Numbered from the stretch's first letter, positions 10,052 through 21,428 are shown. The stretch: DNA of 64,000 bases from Thaumasiovibrio occultus (GCA_019703815.1 AP023052.1:2108001-2172000); one strand, 5' to 3'. Numbers and translations: made by a program. The notes: a model not told the origin generated them from the letters alone.

Positions 10052-11217
10052 TATTTACCCTCCGCTGCAGCAACCACTTTCTCTGCTGCCTCAGTTAGTG
10101 AGGTCGCAGCAATAATATTTAGGCCACTTTCAGCCAATTTCTTCGCGCCCAGCTCGGCGTTGTTACCCTCAAGGCGAACCACTACCGGCACTTTAACGCC
10201 AACTTCAGCGATAGCGCCAATAACCCCATCGGCGATCAGATCGCAACGTACGATCCCACCGAAGATGTTCACCAGCACGGCTGCAACGTTGCTGTCTGAC
10301 AAGATGATCTTAAATGCTTCAGTCACACGCTCTTTGGTCGCGCCGCCGCCCACATCCAAGAAGTTGGCTGGCTTGCCACCGTGAAGGTTAACGATATCCA
10401 TAGTACCCATCGCAAGACCGGCACCGTTGACCATACAACCAATGTTGCCGTCCAGTGCAACATAGTTCAGGTCCCATTTCGCCGCATGCGCTTCGCGCTC
10501 ATCTTCTTGCGAAGGGTCATGCATCTCACGCACTTTGGTTTGGCGGTAAAGCGCGTTAGAGTCAATGTTGACCTTGCCATCAAGACAAAGCAGATTGCCT
10601 TCGCCAGTGATCACCAATGGGTTGATTTCTAACAAAGAGAAATCGTGTTTGGTGAACATGGTCGCTAAGCCCAAAAAGATCTTGGTAAACTGTTTGATTT
10701 GATCACCTGACAGACCCAGCTTGAACGCCAGTTCGCGTCCTTGGTATGGCTGAGGGCCAACCAATGGGTCAAGGGCAACTTTATGGATAAGTTCAGGGGT
10801 TTCTTCTGCCACCTTCTCAATATCCATACCCCCTTCAGTTGACGCCATAAAGACAACACGTTGAGAAGCGCGATCAACGACTGCACCCAAATAAAGCTCA
10901 GAAGCAATATTCGATGCCGCCTCGACGAAAATTTTATTTACCGGTTGTCCATTAGCATCGGTTTGAAACGTAACTAGGTTTTTGCCTAGCCATTTTTGCG
11001 CAAACTGACGAATGCCATCTTTGGTATCGTGAAGCTCGACACCACCAGCTTTACCACGGCCACCTGCGTGAACCTGGCACTTAACGACCCACTTGCTGCC
11101 ACCAATTTTGTCGGCAGCTTCAGCTGCTTCTTGTGGCGTATCGCAAGCATATCCTTCTGGTACTGGTAAACCGAACTCAGCAAATAGCTGTTTAGCTTGA
11201 TATTCATGCAAGTTCAT
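10051..11217 (-). CDS. sucC: Succinyl-CoA synthetase, beta subunit
   Basis: 388 residues, the same length as the E. coli subunit. An ATP-grasp domain occupies the N-terminal half ([20 protein letters not shown], then [15 protein letters not shown]), with NPLVITGEG and the C-terminal flavodoxin-like ligase domain containing [10 protein letters not shown]. It supplies the nucleotide-binding and succinate-binding half of succinyl-CoA synthetase. It is separated from sucB by 130 bp that holds hairpins and overlaps sucD by one base. Confidence 0.98.
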   Translation of the reverse strand: MNLHEYQAKQLFAEFGLPVPEGYACDTPQEAAEAADKIGGSKWVVKCQVHAGGRGKAGGVELHDTKDGIRQFAQKWLGKNLVTFQTDANGQPVNKIFVEAASNIASELYLGAVVDRASQRVVFMASTEGGMDIEKVAEETPELIHKVALDPLVGPQPYQGRELAFKLGLSGDQIKQFTKIFLGLATMFTKHDFSLLEINPLVITGEGNLLCLDGKVNIDSNALYRQTKVREMHDPSQEDEREAHAAKWDLNYVALDGNIGCMVNGAGLAMGTMDIVNLHGGKPANFLDVGGGATKERVTEAFKIILSDSNVAAVLVNIFGGIVRCDLIADGVIGAIAEVGVKVPVVVRLEGNNAELGAKKLAESGLNIIAATSLTEAAEKVVAAAEGK

Positions 11218-11239
11218 GATGTTTTATCCATTCTGTTGT

Positions 11240-11330
11240 AACCCAGTACTGGGTTGTTTCCATTTAGGGCATTGCTGCCCGCGAACGTCTCGTTGACGAT
11301 CAGACACGGCTGGTTGAGCACAACCGTGTC
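11240..11330. other. Hairpins in the sucB-sucC intergenic gap
   Basis: Two inverted repeats occupy the only sizeable gap inside the suc genes. One is a perfect palindrome AACCCAGTACTGGGTT (11240-11255). The other has outer arms GACAC/GTGTC and inner arms GGTTG/CAACC (11303-11330). Neither has a T-run, so mRNA processing, stability or partial attenuation is more likely than simple termination. Confidence 0.5.
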
Positions 11331-11347
11331 TTGGTTTGATCTGAGAC

Positions 11348-12556
11348 TTAAACGTCCAACAGCAGTCGCGTTGGATCTTCCAGCAACTCCTTGATGGTCA
11401 CCAAGTAGCCGACAGATTCACGACCATCGATCAAACGGTGGTCGTAAGAGAGGGCAAGGTACATCATTGGCAAAATTTCCACTTTGCCATCCACTGCCAT
11501 CGGACGATCTTGAATCTTATGCATGCCAAGAATCGCGGCCTGCGGTGGGTTGATAATTGGCGTTGACATCAGTGAGCCAAATACACCACCGTTGGTGATG
11601 GTAAAGTTACCACCCGTCAACTCATCCACCGTCAGCTTGCCATCACGGCCTTTGATCGCGAGTTCACGAATGCCTTTTTCGATTTCAGCCACGCTCAGCT
11701 TGTCACAGTCACGTAGTACTGGAGTCACAAGACCACGTGGTGTTGACACCGCAATGCTCACATCAAAGTAGTTGTGATAAACGATATCATCGCCATCAAT
11801 AGATGCGTTCACCTCTGGGAAACGCTTCAGCGCTTCAACCACCGCTTTCACGTAAAACGACATAAAACCAAGGCGAATGCCGTGACGCTCTTCGAACACG
11901 TCTTTGTATTGCTTACGCAAGTCCATGATTGGCTTCATGTTCACTTCGTTGAACGTCGTTAGCATCGCGGTGCTGTTTTTCGCTTCCAGCAGACGCTCTG
12001 CCACACGCTTGCGCAAACGCGTCATTGGTACACGTTTCTCGCTACGATGTGCAATCGGCGCATCAACTTGTGCATTTGCAGCAACAGGCTCTGCGGCTGG
12101 ACGATTCGCCAAATACGCTTCGACATCTTCACGCGTAATACGACCACCGACACCCGAGCCTTTTACAACGGTTGGCGATATATCGTTTTCCGCTAACAAG
12201 CGACGTACTGCAGGGCTTAGCGCTTCTGAGCTTTCTTCCGTCAACGACGCTTTGTGGCGCTTATCCGGTGACGCTTCAGGCTCTGAAGGAACATCCGCAG
12301 TTGGCTCGCCAGCAGCAACTTGCACTTTTAGCTTACCAATCAGCTGTTTGCTTAATACGGTACTGCCTTCAATTTCAACAATGGCTTCAAGTACACCTGC
12401 TTCCGGTGCAGGCACTTCCAAGACCACTTTGTCAGTTTCGATATCCACCAGCACTTCATCGCGCTCAACACTGTCGCCAGGTTGTTTGTGCCAAGTGGCA
12501 ACGGTGGCATCGGCTACGGATTCAGGTAAATCTGGAACTAGAATTTCTATTGTCAT
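11348..12556 (-). CDS. sucB: 2-oxoglutarate dehydrogenase E2, dihydrolipoyl succinyltransferase
   Basis: 402 residues (E. coli 405). One lipoyl domain at the N-terminus has the lipoylated lysine in [12 protein letters not shown] (about residue 43). A flexible linker and a peripheral subunit-binding domain ([19 protein letters not shown], about 115-150) follow, then the catalytic acyltransferase domain with [10 protein letters not shown] near the C-terminus. It transfers the succinyl group to CoA in the core of the 2-oxoglutarate dehydrogenase complex. It lies 12 bp after sucA. Confidence 0.98.
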   Translation of the reverse strand: MTIEILVPDLPESVADATVATWHKQPGDSVERDEVLVDIETDKVVLEVPAPEAGVLEAIVEIEGSTVLSKQLIGKLKVQVAAGEPTADVPSEPEASPDKRHKASLTEESSEALSPAVRRLLAENDISPTVVKGSGVGGRITREDVEAYLANRPAAEPVAANAQVDAPIAHRSEKRVPMTRLRKRVAERLLEAKNSTAMLTTFNEVNMKPIMDLRKQYKDVFEERHGIRLGFMSFYVKAVVEALKRFPEVNASIDGDDIVYHNYFDVSIAVSTPRGLVTPVLRDCDKLSVAEIEKGIRELAIKGRDGKLTVDELTGGNFTITNGGVFGSLMSTPIINPPQAAILGMHKIQDRPMAVDGKVEILPMMYLALSYDHRLIDGRESVGYLVTIKELLEDPTRLLLDV

Positions 12557-12568
12557 CGTTCACTATCC

Positions 12569-15394
12569 TTATTTTTCCAGTTCGTTGTTCAGTGTTAGCG
12601 CATCGGCTACCAGAGCCTTTTGCTGTTTTAAGTGGACTGACATATAACCAACCGCTGGTGAAGCAGATGCCGGACGACCGGCGTAGTTTAATGTCGCATC
12701 GTTAGGGATCACCGCACGGAAATTGTGCTGGCTTGAATACCAAGCACCTTGGTTCTGCGGCTCTTCCTGACACCAGACGTAATCCTTCACATGTTGATAA
12801 TCGCTCAGGATGGCCTGCATATCTTCGTATGGGAATGGGTACAGCTGCTCGATACGGACCAGTGCAACCTTGTCGTTCTCGTCCTTGCGACGCTGTTCAA
12901 GCAGGTCGTAATACACCTTACCGGAGCAGAATACGACGCGCTCGACGTTATCAGGATCGATATCGTCAATTTCAGCAATTGCCGGCAAGAACGTACCGTA
13001 AGCCAATTCATCCATTGACGACGTACACAGCGGGTGACGTAGCAAGGATTTCGGGGACATGACCACTAGCGGGCGACGCATTGGACGCACCACCTGACGG
13101 CGAAGCATGTGATAAACCTGCGACGGCGTTGACGGCACAATGACCTGCATATTTTGTTCAGCACAAAGCTGCAAGTAACGCTCTAGACGCGCTGATGAGT
13201 GCTCTGGGCCTTGGCCTTCATAGCCGTGCGGCAGCAACATGGTAAGGCCACACATACGGCCCCACTTCTGCTCGCCTGAGCTAATGAACTGATCAATCAC
13301 CACTTGAGCGCCGTTAGCGAAGTCACCAAACTGGGCTTCCCAAATCGTCAGACCGCTTGGCTCAGCAGTGGCGTAGCCATACTCAAATGCCAAAACCGCT
13401 TCTTCCGACAACACGGAGTCAAACACTTGGAATGGCCCTTGTTTGTCGTGAATGTTCGCTAGCGGAATATAGGTTGAGGCATCTTCTTGGCTATGCAGCA
13501 CTGCGTGCCGGTGGAAGAACGTGCCGCGACCCGAATCTTGTCCGGTAATACGAATACGCTTGCCATCATCAACCAGAGTCGCATACGCCAGCGACTCCGC
13601 CATACCCCAATCGACCTCACGCTCTTCGTTGACCATCGCGATACGGTCTTGATACAGCTTACTGACACGGCTCTGTAGCTTGTGGCTCTCTGGATACTGA
13701 CAGATACGCAGCGCCAGATCTTTCAAACGCGTCGGGTCAACTTCGTTGTCCCAATCGGTATCCCACTCATGACCAATGTACGGTGACCAGTCAACGCTAT
13801 GCATTTGCATTGGGCGCCACTCCTTCACGACACATTCGCCGCGGTCAAGCATGTCGCGGTATTCGTTGACAAAGGAGGTCGCATTTTCCAGCCCGATCGT
13901 GCCGTCTTGCTCGAGCTTGTCGGCATAGATCTTACGTGGCGTCGGATGCTTTTTGATCTTCTGATACATCAACGGTTGCGTTGCATTCGGCTCATCCGCT
14001 TCGTTGTGACCATGACGGCGATAACACACCAAGTCGATAACCACATCGCGGCGAAACTCGTTGCGATAGTCCATCGCCAAACGCGCGACCATAGCAACCG
14101 CTTCAGGATCGTCGGCATTCACGTGGAAGATCGGCGCCTGTACCATCTTAGCAATATCAGTACAGTACTGAGTTGAGCGGGTATCTCTTGGGTTAGAGGT
14201 GGTAAAACCAATTTGGTTATTCACCACAATGCGAACCGTACCGCCAATTTGGTAACCACGCGCCTGCGACATATTGAAGGTCTCGGCGACCACGCCTTGG
14301 CCTGCAATCGCAGAGTCCCCGTGGATCGTGATCGGCAATACCTTTGAACCGTTCTTATCGCCGAGGCGATCTTGACGCGCACGAACTGAACCAATTACCA
14401 CAGGATTGACGATTTCAAGGTGTGACGGGTTGAACGCGAGCACTAAATGCACGTCACCACCTGGCGTTGAGAAATCAGCAGAGAAACCTTGGTGATATTT
14501 TACATCGCCCGTGCCCCATGACTCGCCGTGTTTACCGGCAAATTCATCGAACAGATCCTGAGGTTTTTTACCCAGTACGTTAACCAGTACGTTGAGACGA
14601 CCACGGTGGGCCATACCAATAACCAGCTCACGAATACCTTCATTACCGCCATGACGAACGAGCTCTTTCACCATAGGGATCAAGGCATCGCCACCTTCCA
14701 GTGAGAAACGTTTTGCCCCTGGGAATTTCGCGCCAAGATAACGCTCCAGACCTTCGGCCGCCGTCAGTTCGTCTAAAAACGTCAGTTTTTCATCGTCGGT
14801 GAAATCTGGCTGGCCCTGTACCGATTCTAAACGTTGTTGGATCCAACGTTTTTCTTCAGTATTGGTGATGTGCATGTACTCCGCACCAATCGAGCCACAG
14901 TAGGTTTTCTTCAACGCCTGATACAGATCAGCAAGACGCATGCTCTCTTTGCCAATCGCAAATGAACCGACATTAAACTCTTTGTCCATATCCTCATCAG
15001 TCAAGGTATGGAATGCCGGATCAAGCTCTGCAACGCGCTCTTGCTGCCAAAGACCCAAGGGATCTAGATTGGCATGTTGATGTCCTCGGAAGCGGTAAGC
15101 ATTAATTAACTGCAATACTTTAACTTGCTTTGCATCCACATCCGGATCGGTAACAGGGGCACTAAGATAAGTTGTTTCTTTCGCCAAACGTCGGAAGTAA
15201 TCGCGAACACGCGAGTGAGGTTGTTCCTGTACGTCTTGCTTAACGACAGGTAACCCATCAAAAACTGCTCGCCATTCGCTATCTACCGAGTCAGGGTCAC
15301 TAAGATACAGCTCGTAGATTTCTTCTACGTATGTTGCGTTGGCACCGGCAAGATGTGATGACTCCAGCCAGGCCTTCATAACGCTATTCTGCAT
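12569..15394 (-). CDS. sucA: 2-oxoglutarate dehydrogenase E1 (thiamine-dependent decarboxylase)
   Basis: 941 residues (E. coli 933). It decarboxylates 2-oxoglutarate on thiamine diphosphate and passes the succinyl group to SucB. The N-terminal binding segment is MKAWLESSHLAGANATYVEE. The E1 core has IGMAHRGRLNVL, HGDSAIAGQGVVAET and VNNQIGFTT, which make up the cofactor region, and the transketolase-like second half contains MLLPHGYEGQGPEHSSAR. An upstream ATG pair (MQNSVM) leaves the exact start uncertain by five residues. Confidence 0.98.
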   Translation of the reverse strand: MQNSVMKAWLESSHLAGANATYVEEIYELYLSDPDSVDSEWRAVFDGLPVVKQDVQEQPHSRVRDYFRRLAKETTYLSAPVTDPDVDAKQVKVLQLINAYRFRGHQHANLDPLGLWQQERVAELDPAFHTLTDEDMDKEFNVGSFAIGKESMRLADLYQALKKTYCGSIGAEYMHITNTEEKRWIQQRLESVQGQPDFTDDEKLTFLDELTAAEGLERYLGAKFPGAKRFSLEGGDALIPMVKELVRHGGNEGIRELVIGMAHRGRLNVLVNVLGKKPQDLFDEFAGKHGESWGTGDVKYHQGFSADFSTPGGDVHLVLAFNPSHLEIVNPVVIGSVRARQDRLGDKNGSKVLPITIHGDSAIAGQGVVAETFNMSQARGYQIGGTVRIVVNNQIGFTTSNPRDTRSTQYCTDIAKMVQAPIFHVNADDPEAVAMVARLAMDYRNEFRRDVVIDLVCYRRHGHNEADEPNATQPLMYQKIKKHPTPRKIYADKLEQDGTIGLENATSFVNEYRDMLDRGECVVKEWRPMQMHSVDWSPYIGHEWDTDWDNEVDPTRLKDLALRICQYPESHKLQSRVSKLYQDRIAMVNEEREVDWGMAESLAYATLVDDGKRIRITGQDSGRGTFFHRHAVLHSQEDASTYIPLANIHDKQGPFQVFDSVLSEEAVLAFEYGYATAEPSGLTIWEAQFGDFANGAQVVIDQFISSGEQKWGRMCGLTMLLPHGYEGQGPEHSSARLERYLQLCAEQNMQVIVPSTPSQVYHMLRRQVVRPMRRPLVVMSPKSLLRHPLCTSSMDELAYGTFLPAIAEIDDIDPDNVERVVFCSGKVYYDLLEQRRKDENDKVALVRIEQLYPFPYEDMQAILSDYQHVKDYVWCQEEPQNQGAWYSSQHNFRAVIPNDATLNYAGRPASASPAVGYMSVHLKQQKALVADALTLNNELEK

Positions 15395-15430
15395 TGTTAT
15401 CCCTTAACTACTAGTGTTGTTGCCAATTAG

Positions 15431-15473
15431 TACACCTGGGTGTACCTCTTAAGCTGCCCCTTTTCGAGGCAGC
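15431..15473. other. Two small hairpins between sdhB and sucA
   Basis: TACACC/GGTGTA (15431-15444) and GCTGCC/GGCAGC (15453-15473) stand in the 107-bp gap between the sdh and suc gene sets. There is no T-run after either on the minus strand, so they look like processing or partial attenuation structures. Confidence 0.4.
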
Positions 15474-15501
15474 ATTTCGATGTTCTATTTAAACGACTGT
15501 T

Positions 15502-16215
15502 TTAAACTGCATTTTTAAGCAGCATCGTTTTTATATGACCAATCGCTTTAGTTGGATTTAGTCCCTTAGGACAAACATTTACACAATTCATTATGCCATG
15601 GCAACGAAAAACACTAAACGCGTCGTCTAAATCAGCCAAACGGTCATCCGTCGCCGTATCTCGGCTATCTATTAGCCAGCGGTACGCGGCTAACAACCCC
15701 GCAGGTCCAACAAACTTATCAGGGTTCCACCAAAAAGATGGACAACTCGTTGAACAACATGCACACATAATACATTCATATAGTCCATCTAAATGGGCAC
15801 GTTCTTCCGGAGATTGTAAATTTTCTCTCGCGGGTGGGTGCGCTTGTTCATTGATCAAGAACGGTTTCACCTTGGCGTAGTTGGTGTAGAACTGCTCCAT
15901 GTCGATGATTAAGTCGCGTATTACCGGTAAACCCGGCAGTGGACGGATCACGATACTTGCCTTGTCAGTAAGCGCAGATAGCGGGGTGATACACGCCAGT
16001 CCGTTCTTTCCGTTCATGTTGATACCATCAGAGCCACATACACCTTCACGACAAGAGCGTCTGAACGCAAGGCTTGGGTCTTGCTCTTTGAGCAAAATCA
16101 ACGCATCCAATACCATCATGTCTGAGCCGTCCGGCACCTCAAGTTGGTACTCTCTCATGTACGGCGCTTTGTCTTCATCAGGGTTATAGCGGTACACCGA
16201 AAAATTCAAGTTCAT
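15502..16215 (-). CDS. sdhB: Succinate dehydrogenase iron-sulfur subunit
   Basis: 237 residues (E. coli 238). It carries the electron relay between SdhA and the membrane quinone site. The 2Fe-2S ligands are in CREGVCGSDG and the later Cys of GLAC. The 4Fe-4S and 3Fe-4S ligands are in CIMCACCSTSCP and CHGIMNCVNVCPKGLNP. It lies 14 bp after sdhA. Confidence 0.98.
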   Translation of the reverse strand: MNLNFSVYRYNPDEDKAPYMREYQLEVPDGSDMMVLDALILLKEQDPSLAFRRSCREGVCGSDGINMNGKNGLACITPLSALTDKASIVIRPLPGLPVIRDLIIDMEQFYTNYAKVKPFLINEQAHPPARENLQSPEERAHLDGLYECIMCACCSTSCPSFWWNPDKFVGPAGLLAAYRWLIDSRDTATDDRLADLDDAFSVFRCHGIMNCVNVCPKGLNPTKAIGHIKTMLLKNAV

Positions 16216-16229
16216 CCTGTATCCCCCTC

Positions 16230-17996
16230 TTAGTACGTTCGGGCTTTGGGTGGAAATGCTTCGCGGGTGACTGGCGTCATGTTGACGTCACGCTTGCTCA
16301 TTTCTTCCGTCTCTGGGTTGTAAATGGAGTGCACTAACCAATTGCTATCATCACGCTCAGGGAAATCGAAGCGTGAGTGCGCGCCGCGACTCTCGGTACG
16401 GAAATTGGCAGCAACTGCGGTTGAGTAGGCAGTTTCCATTAGGTTATCCAACTCGAGACACTCAATACGTTGGGTGTTGAACTCAGTCGAGGTGTCATCT
16501 AGGCGCGCCACTTTCAAGCGCTCGCGGATCTCTTTTAGCTCTTCCAAGCCCTTCGCCATCGCATCGCCTTCACGGAATACCGAGAAGTTGTTCTGCATAC
16601 AGGTTTGTAAATCTTTGCGAATTTGAACTGGGTCTTCCCCTTTCTGCGTGGTGTTCCAGCGGTTTAGGCGGGTCAAAGACGCTTCAATATCTGATTCGCT
16701 GGCTGGGCGCGCTTCAACCTGCGCCGCTAAGGTTTCGCCAAGATGCAAACCGGTTGCACGGCCAAATACCACCAAATCGAGTAGGGAGTTACCGCCCAAG
16801 CGGTTAGCACCGTGCACAGACACGCTCGCGATCTCACCACAAGCAAACAAGCCTTGGATGTCTTGATCGGCTCCAGATGCGGTTTGTTTGATAGCCTGGC
16901 CTGAGACTTGGGTCGGCACCCCGCCCATCATGTAGTGACAGGTCGGAATAACAGGAATTGGCTCTTTCACGGGATCCACATGCGCAAAGGTACGTGATAA
17001 TTCACATATGCCCGGCAAACGCGATTCAAGTACCTCTTTACCAAGGTGATCCATCTTCAGTTTGATGTGTGGTCCCCACGGGCCGTCACAACCGCGACCC
17101 TCGCGGATCTCAACCATCATCGAGCGGGCAACAACGTCACGACCAGCCAAATCTTTGGCGTTGGGCGCGTAACGCTCCATAAAACGCTCGCCTTCATTAT
17201 TCAGCAGGTAACCACCTTCACCACGACAACCCTCAGTTACCAGAACGCCAGCACCAGCGATGCCGGTTGGGTGGAACTGCCACATTTCCATGTCTTGCAT
17301 CGGCACGCCCGCGCGCAGCGCCATGCCCACACCATCACCAGTATTAATGTGCGCATTGGTAGTTGAAGCGTAAATACGGCCTGCACCACCAGTGGCTAAA
17401 ATCGTGGCTTTCGATTTGAAATAGCACACTTCCCCGCTTTCCATACAGATAGCGGTAACGCCAACCACGGCGCCATCTTGGTTTTTTACTAAATCGAGGG
17501 CATACCACTCAGAGAAAATCGTGGTTTTGTGCTTCACGTTTTGTTGATACAAGGTGTGAAGCAAGGCGTGTCCGGTTCTGTCCGCCGCCGCTGCGGTGCG
17601 CGCGGCTTGCTCACCGCCAAATTGCTTCGACTGACCACCGAATGGGCGCTGGTAGATACTACCGTTTTCAAAGCGAGAAAAAGGCAGGCCCATTTTCTCT
17701 AACTCAATGACCGACTGTGGACCGTTCTTACACATATACTCAATGGCGTTTTGATCGCCAATGTAGTCAGAACCTTTCACCGTGTCGTACATGTGCCACT
17801 CCCAGTTATCTTCATGGGAATTGCCCAACGCCACCGTGATCCCGCCTTGCGCCGAAACCGTGTGTGAACGGGTTGGAAACACTTTAGAGAGCAATGCACA
17901 AGTTAGGCCTTGCTCTGAAATCTGCAGGGCTGCGCGCATTCCCGCGCCACCAGCACCAACAACAACAGCATCAAATTCACGAACTGGAATAGTCAC
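16230..17996 (-). CDS. sdhA: Succinate dehydrogenase flavoprotein subunit
   Basis: 588 residues when read from the GTG at 17996, exactly the E. coli length; a longer GTG frame from 18008 would only add residues inside sdhD. The FAD-binding [12 protein letters not shown] is near the N-terminus, the flavin-linked histidine in [11 protein letters not shown] is at about residue 45, and the active-site arginine region is [12 protein letters not shown]. It oxidises succinate to fumarate. The start GTG overlaps the sdhD stop (TAGTG), so the two are translationally coupled. Confidence 0.97.
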   Translation of the reverse strand: MTIPVREFDAVVVGAGGAGMRAALQISEQGLTCALLSKVFPTRSHTVSAQGGITVALGNSHEDNWEWHMYDTVKGSDYIGDQNAIEYMCKNGPQSVIELEKMGLPFSRFENGSIYQRPFGGQSKQFGGEQAARTAAAADRTGHALLHTLYQQNVKHKTTIFSEWYALDLVKNQDGAVVGVTAICMESGEVCYFKSKATILATGGAGRIYASTTNAHINTGDGVGMALRAGVPMQDMEMWQFHPTGIAGAGVLVTEGCRGEGGYLLNNEGERFMERYAPNAKDLAGRDVVARSMMVEIREGRGCDGPWGPHIKLKMDHLGKEVLESRLPGICELSRTFAHVDPVKEPIPVIPTCHYMMGGVPTQVSGQAIKQTASGADQDIQGLFACGEIASVSVHGANRLGGNSLLDLVVFGRATGLHLGETLAAQVEARPASESDIEASLTRLNRWNTTQKGEDPVQIRKDLQTCMQNNFSVFREGDAMAKGLEELKEIRERLKVARLDDTSTEFNTQRIECLELDNLMETAYSTAVAANFRTESRGAHSRFDFPERDDSNWLVHSIYNPETEEMSKRDVNMTPVTREAFPPKARTY

Positions 17997-18343
17997 TACG
18001 CACCCCACACAATAAAGAAGCCAGAAAATAGATACACAAACAGCGTGGCAACAACGCCAAACTGCAGCACGGCACGGACGGCGGCATGCTTAATGTAATC
18101 AGTCAACACCTGCCACAAACCAATCCATGCATGAATTAGTACGGACAAAAGTGCCATCATGGTGAAAACGCGAGTGCTTGTTTTGTCAAAAAAGCCCGAC
18201 CACACCTCGTAGTTCAGTTCAGGACCGAACAGAAGGTAGCCAAGCATGTAGAGGGTATAAAGCGCAATGATGACCGCAGAAGCGCGAACGAGGACGAAAT
18301 CATGAACCCCATTGCGTCCGACTGAAGAAACATGATTTACCAT
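17996..18343 (-). CDS. sdhD: Succinate dehydrogenase membrane anchor subunit D
   Basis: 115 residues (E. coli 115) with three membrane helices (about 20-40, 60-80, 92-113). The conserved histidine in [15 protein letters not shown] and the [11 protein letters not shown] start are typical. With SdhC it holds heme b and the quinone site. Its ATG overlaps the end of sdhC by 7 bp. Confidence 0.96.
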   Translation of the reverse strand: MVNHVSSVGRNGVHDFVLVRASAVIIALYTLYMLGYLLFGPELNYEVWSGFFDKTSTRVFTMMALLSVLIHAWIGLWQVLTDYIKHAAVRAVLQFGVVATLFVYLFSGFFIVWGA

Positions 18344-18717
18344 ACGATAGCTCCTGCAATTAATGAGAGAACTACAGTAATAGCAAAGCTAACGATGGCG
18401 CTGCGATTACCGCTTTCTATTTCCTCAAAGTAGCCTGCATCCATCATGAGATGACGCACGCCTACCACCAGATGATAAAGAAGGGCGACAAGTATCAACC
18501 ACGTGATCAGCTTCACAAAAAAGCCACTCATGATGGAAGACGCCTGCGCAAATCCCTCTGGGGATGCCAAGCTTATCGACAGCAGCCATAACAGAATACC
18601 TACTGAGATAAAGGTGATCACGCCGGAAACACGGTGAAGAATGGACGCTATCGCCGTTATGGGGAAGCGTATCGTTCTGAGATCGAGATTAACGGGTCGA
18701 GTCTTATTTACTTTCAC
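18337..18717 (-). CDS. sdhC: Succinate dehydrogenase cytochrome b556 subunit C
   Basis: 126 residues (E. coli 129) from a GTG start at 18717. It has three membrane helices; the quinone-site HRVSGV motif is near residues 28-33 and the heme-ligand histidine is in GVRHLMMDAGYF. First gene of the sdhCDAB-sucABCD cluster, divergent from gltA. The leader lacks a strong Shine-Dalgarno sequence. Confidence 0.96.
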   Translation of the reverse strand: MKVNKTRPVNLDLRTIRFPITAIASILHRVSGVITFISVGILLWLLSISLASPEGFAQASSIMSGFFVKLITWLILVALLYHLVVGVRHLMMDAGYFEEIESGNRSAIVSFAITVVLSLIAGAIVW

Positions 18718-19121
18718 GATATTGGCTCACTTTGCTCACACGAGCGTTGTTTTTATATCACTCCCGCCAAGTGGATTACTGCGCACAAATTCACATTTTT
18801 TTAACATCATTGCTAACTTTTTGAGCTGCGAGTTGCAGTTTTTAAGACAATGCTGTCGCTATAATTATCAGTGATTTACGGCTTACTGCGCCTTGAATCC
18901 CACGTATAACGGGGCCTGTCAAAAACTATACGACCACCAACATTTAAAAACAATTCGAGTAACAAAACTTCCAACATGAAGCACAGTTTTGCGCGTCTTT
19001 TGTTTATATTTTTTAACAAGCGCACACTCAGGGGTACAAAAATTGACATTATTTGACCTCGCCTGTACAAAGATATAACCCCATTCGGGATTAGGATTAT
19101 AAAATCGCAAAGGAGAGTGTT
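18718..19121. promoter_or_regulatory. Divergent control region sdhC / gltA
   Basis: A 404-bp AT-rich gap without a credible gene. Near gltA there are a TTGACA (19043-19048) and a TTGACC (19053-19058), with TATAAC at 19074-19079; the latter pair has a short 15-bp spacer. AAGGAG at 19110-19115 is a good ribosome-binding site for gltA. On the sdhC side a TATAAAA stretch lies near 18750. By analogy with E. coli, CRP and ArcA control is expected, but I see no clear sites. Confidence 0.55.
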
Positions 19122-20411
19122 ATGTCGGACAAGAAAGCGACCCTTCATATTGAGGGGAAAGCGCCTATTGAGCTGCCAATCCTAAATGGAACGGTTGGCC
19201 CAGAGGTTGTCGACGTCAGAGCGCTTGGCGCAAACGGGTATTTCACTTACGACCCTGGGTTTCTAGCTACGGCGTCATGTGAATCGCAAATCACCTACAT
19301 CGACGGTGGCAAAGGTATTCTTCTGCACCGTGGCTATCCAATTGATCAGCTGGCGAACTCAGCGGATTACTTGGAGGTTTGTTATATTCTGCTTTATGGT
19401 GAGGCACCTACCCGTGACCAGTACGAGGCGTTCCGTCATACCGTAACACGTCACACCATGGTTCATGAGCAAATCGCTAGCTTCTTCCATGGCTTCCGTC
19501 GAGACGCCCACCCTATGGCCATCATGGTTGGTGTAGTTGGTGCACTCGCGGCTTTCTATCACGACTCGCTGGACATTAATAATGACAGTCACCGTGAAAT
19601 TGCAGCATTTCGCTTGATGTCAAAAATGCCGACTTTGGCGGCCATGTGTTACAAGTACTCAATTGGCCAACCCTTTATCTATCCTCGCAACGATCTGGAT
19701 TACGCAGAAAACTTCCTGCACATGATGTTTGCTACGCCGTGTGAAGAGTACGAAGTGAGCCCTGTTATTGCAGGCGCTATGGATAAGATCTTTACGTTGC
19801 ATGCTGATCATGAGCAGAATGCGTCTACGTCAACCGTGCGTCTTGCGGGCTCTTCAGGCGCTAACCCATTTGCATGTATTGCAGCGGGTATCGCCTCTCT
19901 ATGGGGACCGGCTCACGGTGGCGCGAACGAAGCTTGTCTTCGTATGCTCGAAGAGATTGGCTCGGTGGAAAACATTCCAGAGTTTGTTGAACGTGCGAAA
20001 GACAAGAACGACCCATTCCGTTTGATGGGCTTTGGTCACCGCGTTTACAAGAACTACGACCCACGCGCGACCGTGATGCGAGAAGCGTGCCACGAGGTGC
20101 TACAAGAGCTGGATATTCAAGATCCGCTACTCGATGTTGCGATGGAGCTAGAACGTATCGCCCTATCGGATGAATACTTCATCGAGAAGAAGCTCTACCC
20201 TAACGTTGACTTCTACTCAGGTCTTATCCTGAAAGCGATCGGTATTCCTGTGTCGATGTTCACCGTGATTTTTGCGATGTCGCGTACGATCGGCTGGATA
20301 GCCCACTGGAACGAATTCCACAGCGACCCAGACGCGCGCATCGGTCGTCCTCGTCAGCTTTATACTGGTGAGCCGTTACGTGAATTTGTAGCGATGCACG
20401 AGCGCGAATAA
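19122..20411 (+). CDS. gltA: Citrate synthase (type II, NADH-sensitive form)
   Basis: 429 residues (E. coli 427). It condenses acetyl-CoA and oxaloacetate at the entry of the TCA cycle. The catalytic residues are in [23 protein letters not shown] and NVDFYSG, and the N-terminal domain (about 1-60, [13 protein letters not shown]) is the one found in hexameric NADH-inhibited enzymes. It is preceded by a strong AAGGAG and followed by a terminator. It is divergent from sdhC, as in E. coli. Confidence 0.98.
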   Translation: MSDKKATLHIEGKAPIELPILNGTVGPEVVDVRALGANGYFTYDPGFLATASCESQITYIDGGKGILLHRGYPIDQLANSADYLEVCYILLYGEAPTRDQYEAFRHTVTRHTMVHEQIASFFHGFRRDAHPMAIMVGVVGALAAFYHDSLDINNDSHREIAAFRLMSKMPTLAAMCYKYSIGQPFIYPRNDLDYAENFLHMMFATPCEEYEVSPVIAGAMDKIFTLHADHEQNASTSTVRLAGSSGANPFACIAAGIASLWGPAHGGANEACLRMLEEIGSVENIPEFVERAKDKNDPFRLMGFGHRVYKNYDPRATVMREACHEVLQELDIQDPLLDVAMELERIALSDEYFIEKKLYPNVDFYSGLILKAIGIPVSMFTVIFAMSRTIGWIAHWNEFHSDPDARIGRPRQLYTGEPLREFVAMHERE

Positions 20412-20441
20412 CGCAAATTATTCGCTGATAACGCACACACA

Positions 20442-20468
20442 AAAACACCACCGTTTCGGTGGTGTTTT
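20442..20468. terminator. Bidirectional terminator gltA / ybgI
   Basis: AAAACACCACCG / CGGTGGTGTTTT hairpin with flanking A and T runs between two convergent genes. Confidence 0.88.
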
Positions 20469-20499
20469 CTTTTATCGTCGGATGAGATTTGCGTAACGG

Positions 20500-21273
20500 T
20501 TAAACCGGATTGTCGATATCAACAAACTCCACCGCAAAACCATGCTCTTTGGCCAACCATTCGCCAAGTGATAACACCCCATAACGCTCTGTCGCATGGT
20601 GGCCTGCGGCAAAATAGTCAATGCCCAGCTCGCGCGCACTATGAACAGTACGCTCAGAGATTTCCCCCGAAATAAAGGCATCAAAGCCAGCACTCGCTGC
20701 GGTTTCAATAAAATCCTGCCCACCACCCGTGCACCATGCAATACGGCTCAAGGTACGCTGCTCGCCACTGCCATACGCGACGCCATCAATATGCAACGGT
20801 TTACGCCCTAGCACTTGATCGATGTTGGCAGCGAAATCAGTGCTCTTTGTTGGCTCGGGAAGTTGACCGCAGGCAATCAACGCCGTTGGGTTGTCAGGCT
20901 CGAGCGTAGAAATATCTGTCAGCCCCAAGCGTTGTCCTAATTGGGCGTTATTCCCAAAAACAGGATGCGCATCTAGCGGCAAATGATAGCCATAAAGATT
21001 AATGCCGCTGTCCATCAACGCTTTGATCCGACGATATTTCACACCACGAATTGAGGCAGGCTCCCCTTTCCAAAAGAAGCCATGGTGGACCAACAGCGCA
21101 TCAACTTGCGCTTCTACCGCACGGTCAATCAACGCCTGACACGCCGTTACGCCGGTCATAATGCGTTTTACGTCTGATTTACCTTCGACCTGTAGGCCAT
21201 TTGGGCAATAATCATTAAACGCCCCTACATTGAGCGTTTTATTTAGCAAGCTTTCCAGCGCTAAATTATCCAT
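20500..21273 (-). CDS. ybgI: Nif3-like dinuclear metal-centre protein (YbgI family)
   Basis: 257 residues from the ATG at 21273 (E. coli YbgI 247); an in-frame TTG two codons upstream is also possible. Nif3 proteins form toroidal hexamers with a two-metal site. Likely ligands are the HHG pair in LLVHHGFFWKGEP (about residues 64-66), and the histidine and glutamate in GHHATERYG near the C-terminus. The cellular role is not settled; some members are annotated as GTP cyclohydrolase-like. It is convergent with gltA. Confidence 0.88.
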   Translation of the reverse strand: MDNLALESLLNKTLNVGAFNDYCPNGLQVEGKSDVKRIMTGVTACQALIDRAVEAQVDALLVHHGFFWKGEPASIRGVKYRRIKALMDSGINLYGYHLPLDAHPVFGNNAQLGQRLGLTDISTLEPDNPTALIACGQLPEPTKSTDFAANIDQVLGRKPLHIDGVAYGSGEQRTLSRIAWCTGGGQDFIETAASAGFDAFISGEISERTVHSARELGIDYFAAGHHATERYGVLSLGEWLAKEHGFAVEFVDIDNPV

Positions 21274-21396
21274 ATGCAATCCAACCTAATTTGGTGAGTT
21301 GTTCCCGTCACTGACAGGCGATTGGCTTTATTGTGCCTCAATTCAATGCAGAAAAAAATCTCGACTCGAGGGGGCTATATTTCCGAACCAACAACG

Positions 21397-21428
21397 AAAA
21401 AGACGAAGCAGTTCAACCCACTTCGTCT
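21397..21428 (-). terminator. Rho-independent terminator downstream of ybfA
   Basis: The arms GACGAAG and CTTCGTC enclose a 12-base loop; the plus-strand A-run before the stem becomes a T-run on the minus strand. Confidence 0.75.

Noticed and set aside
18876-19148. Minus-strand 90-codon frame between sdhC and gltA
   Set aside because: It overlaps the gltA promoter and start, has odd composition and no recognisable domain.
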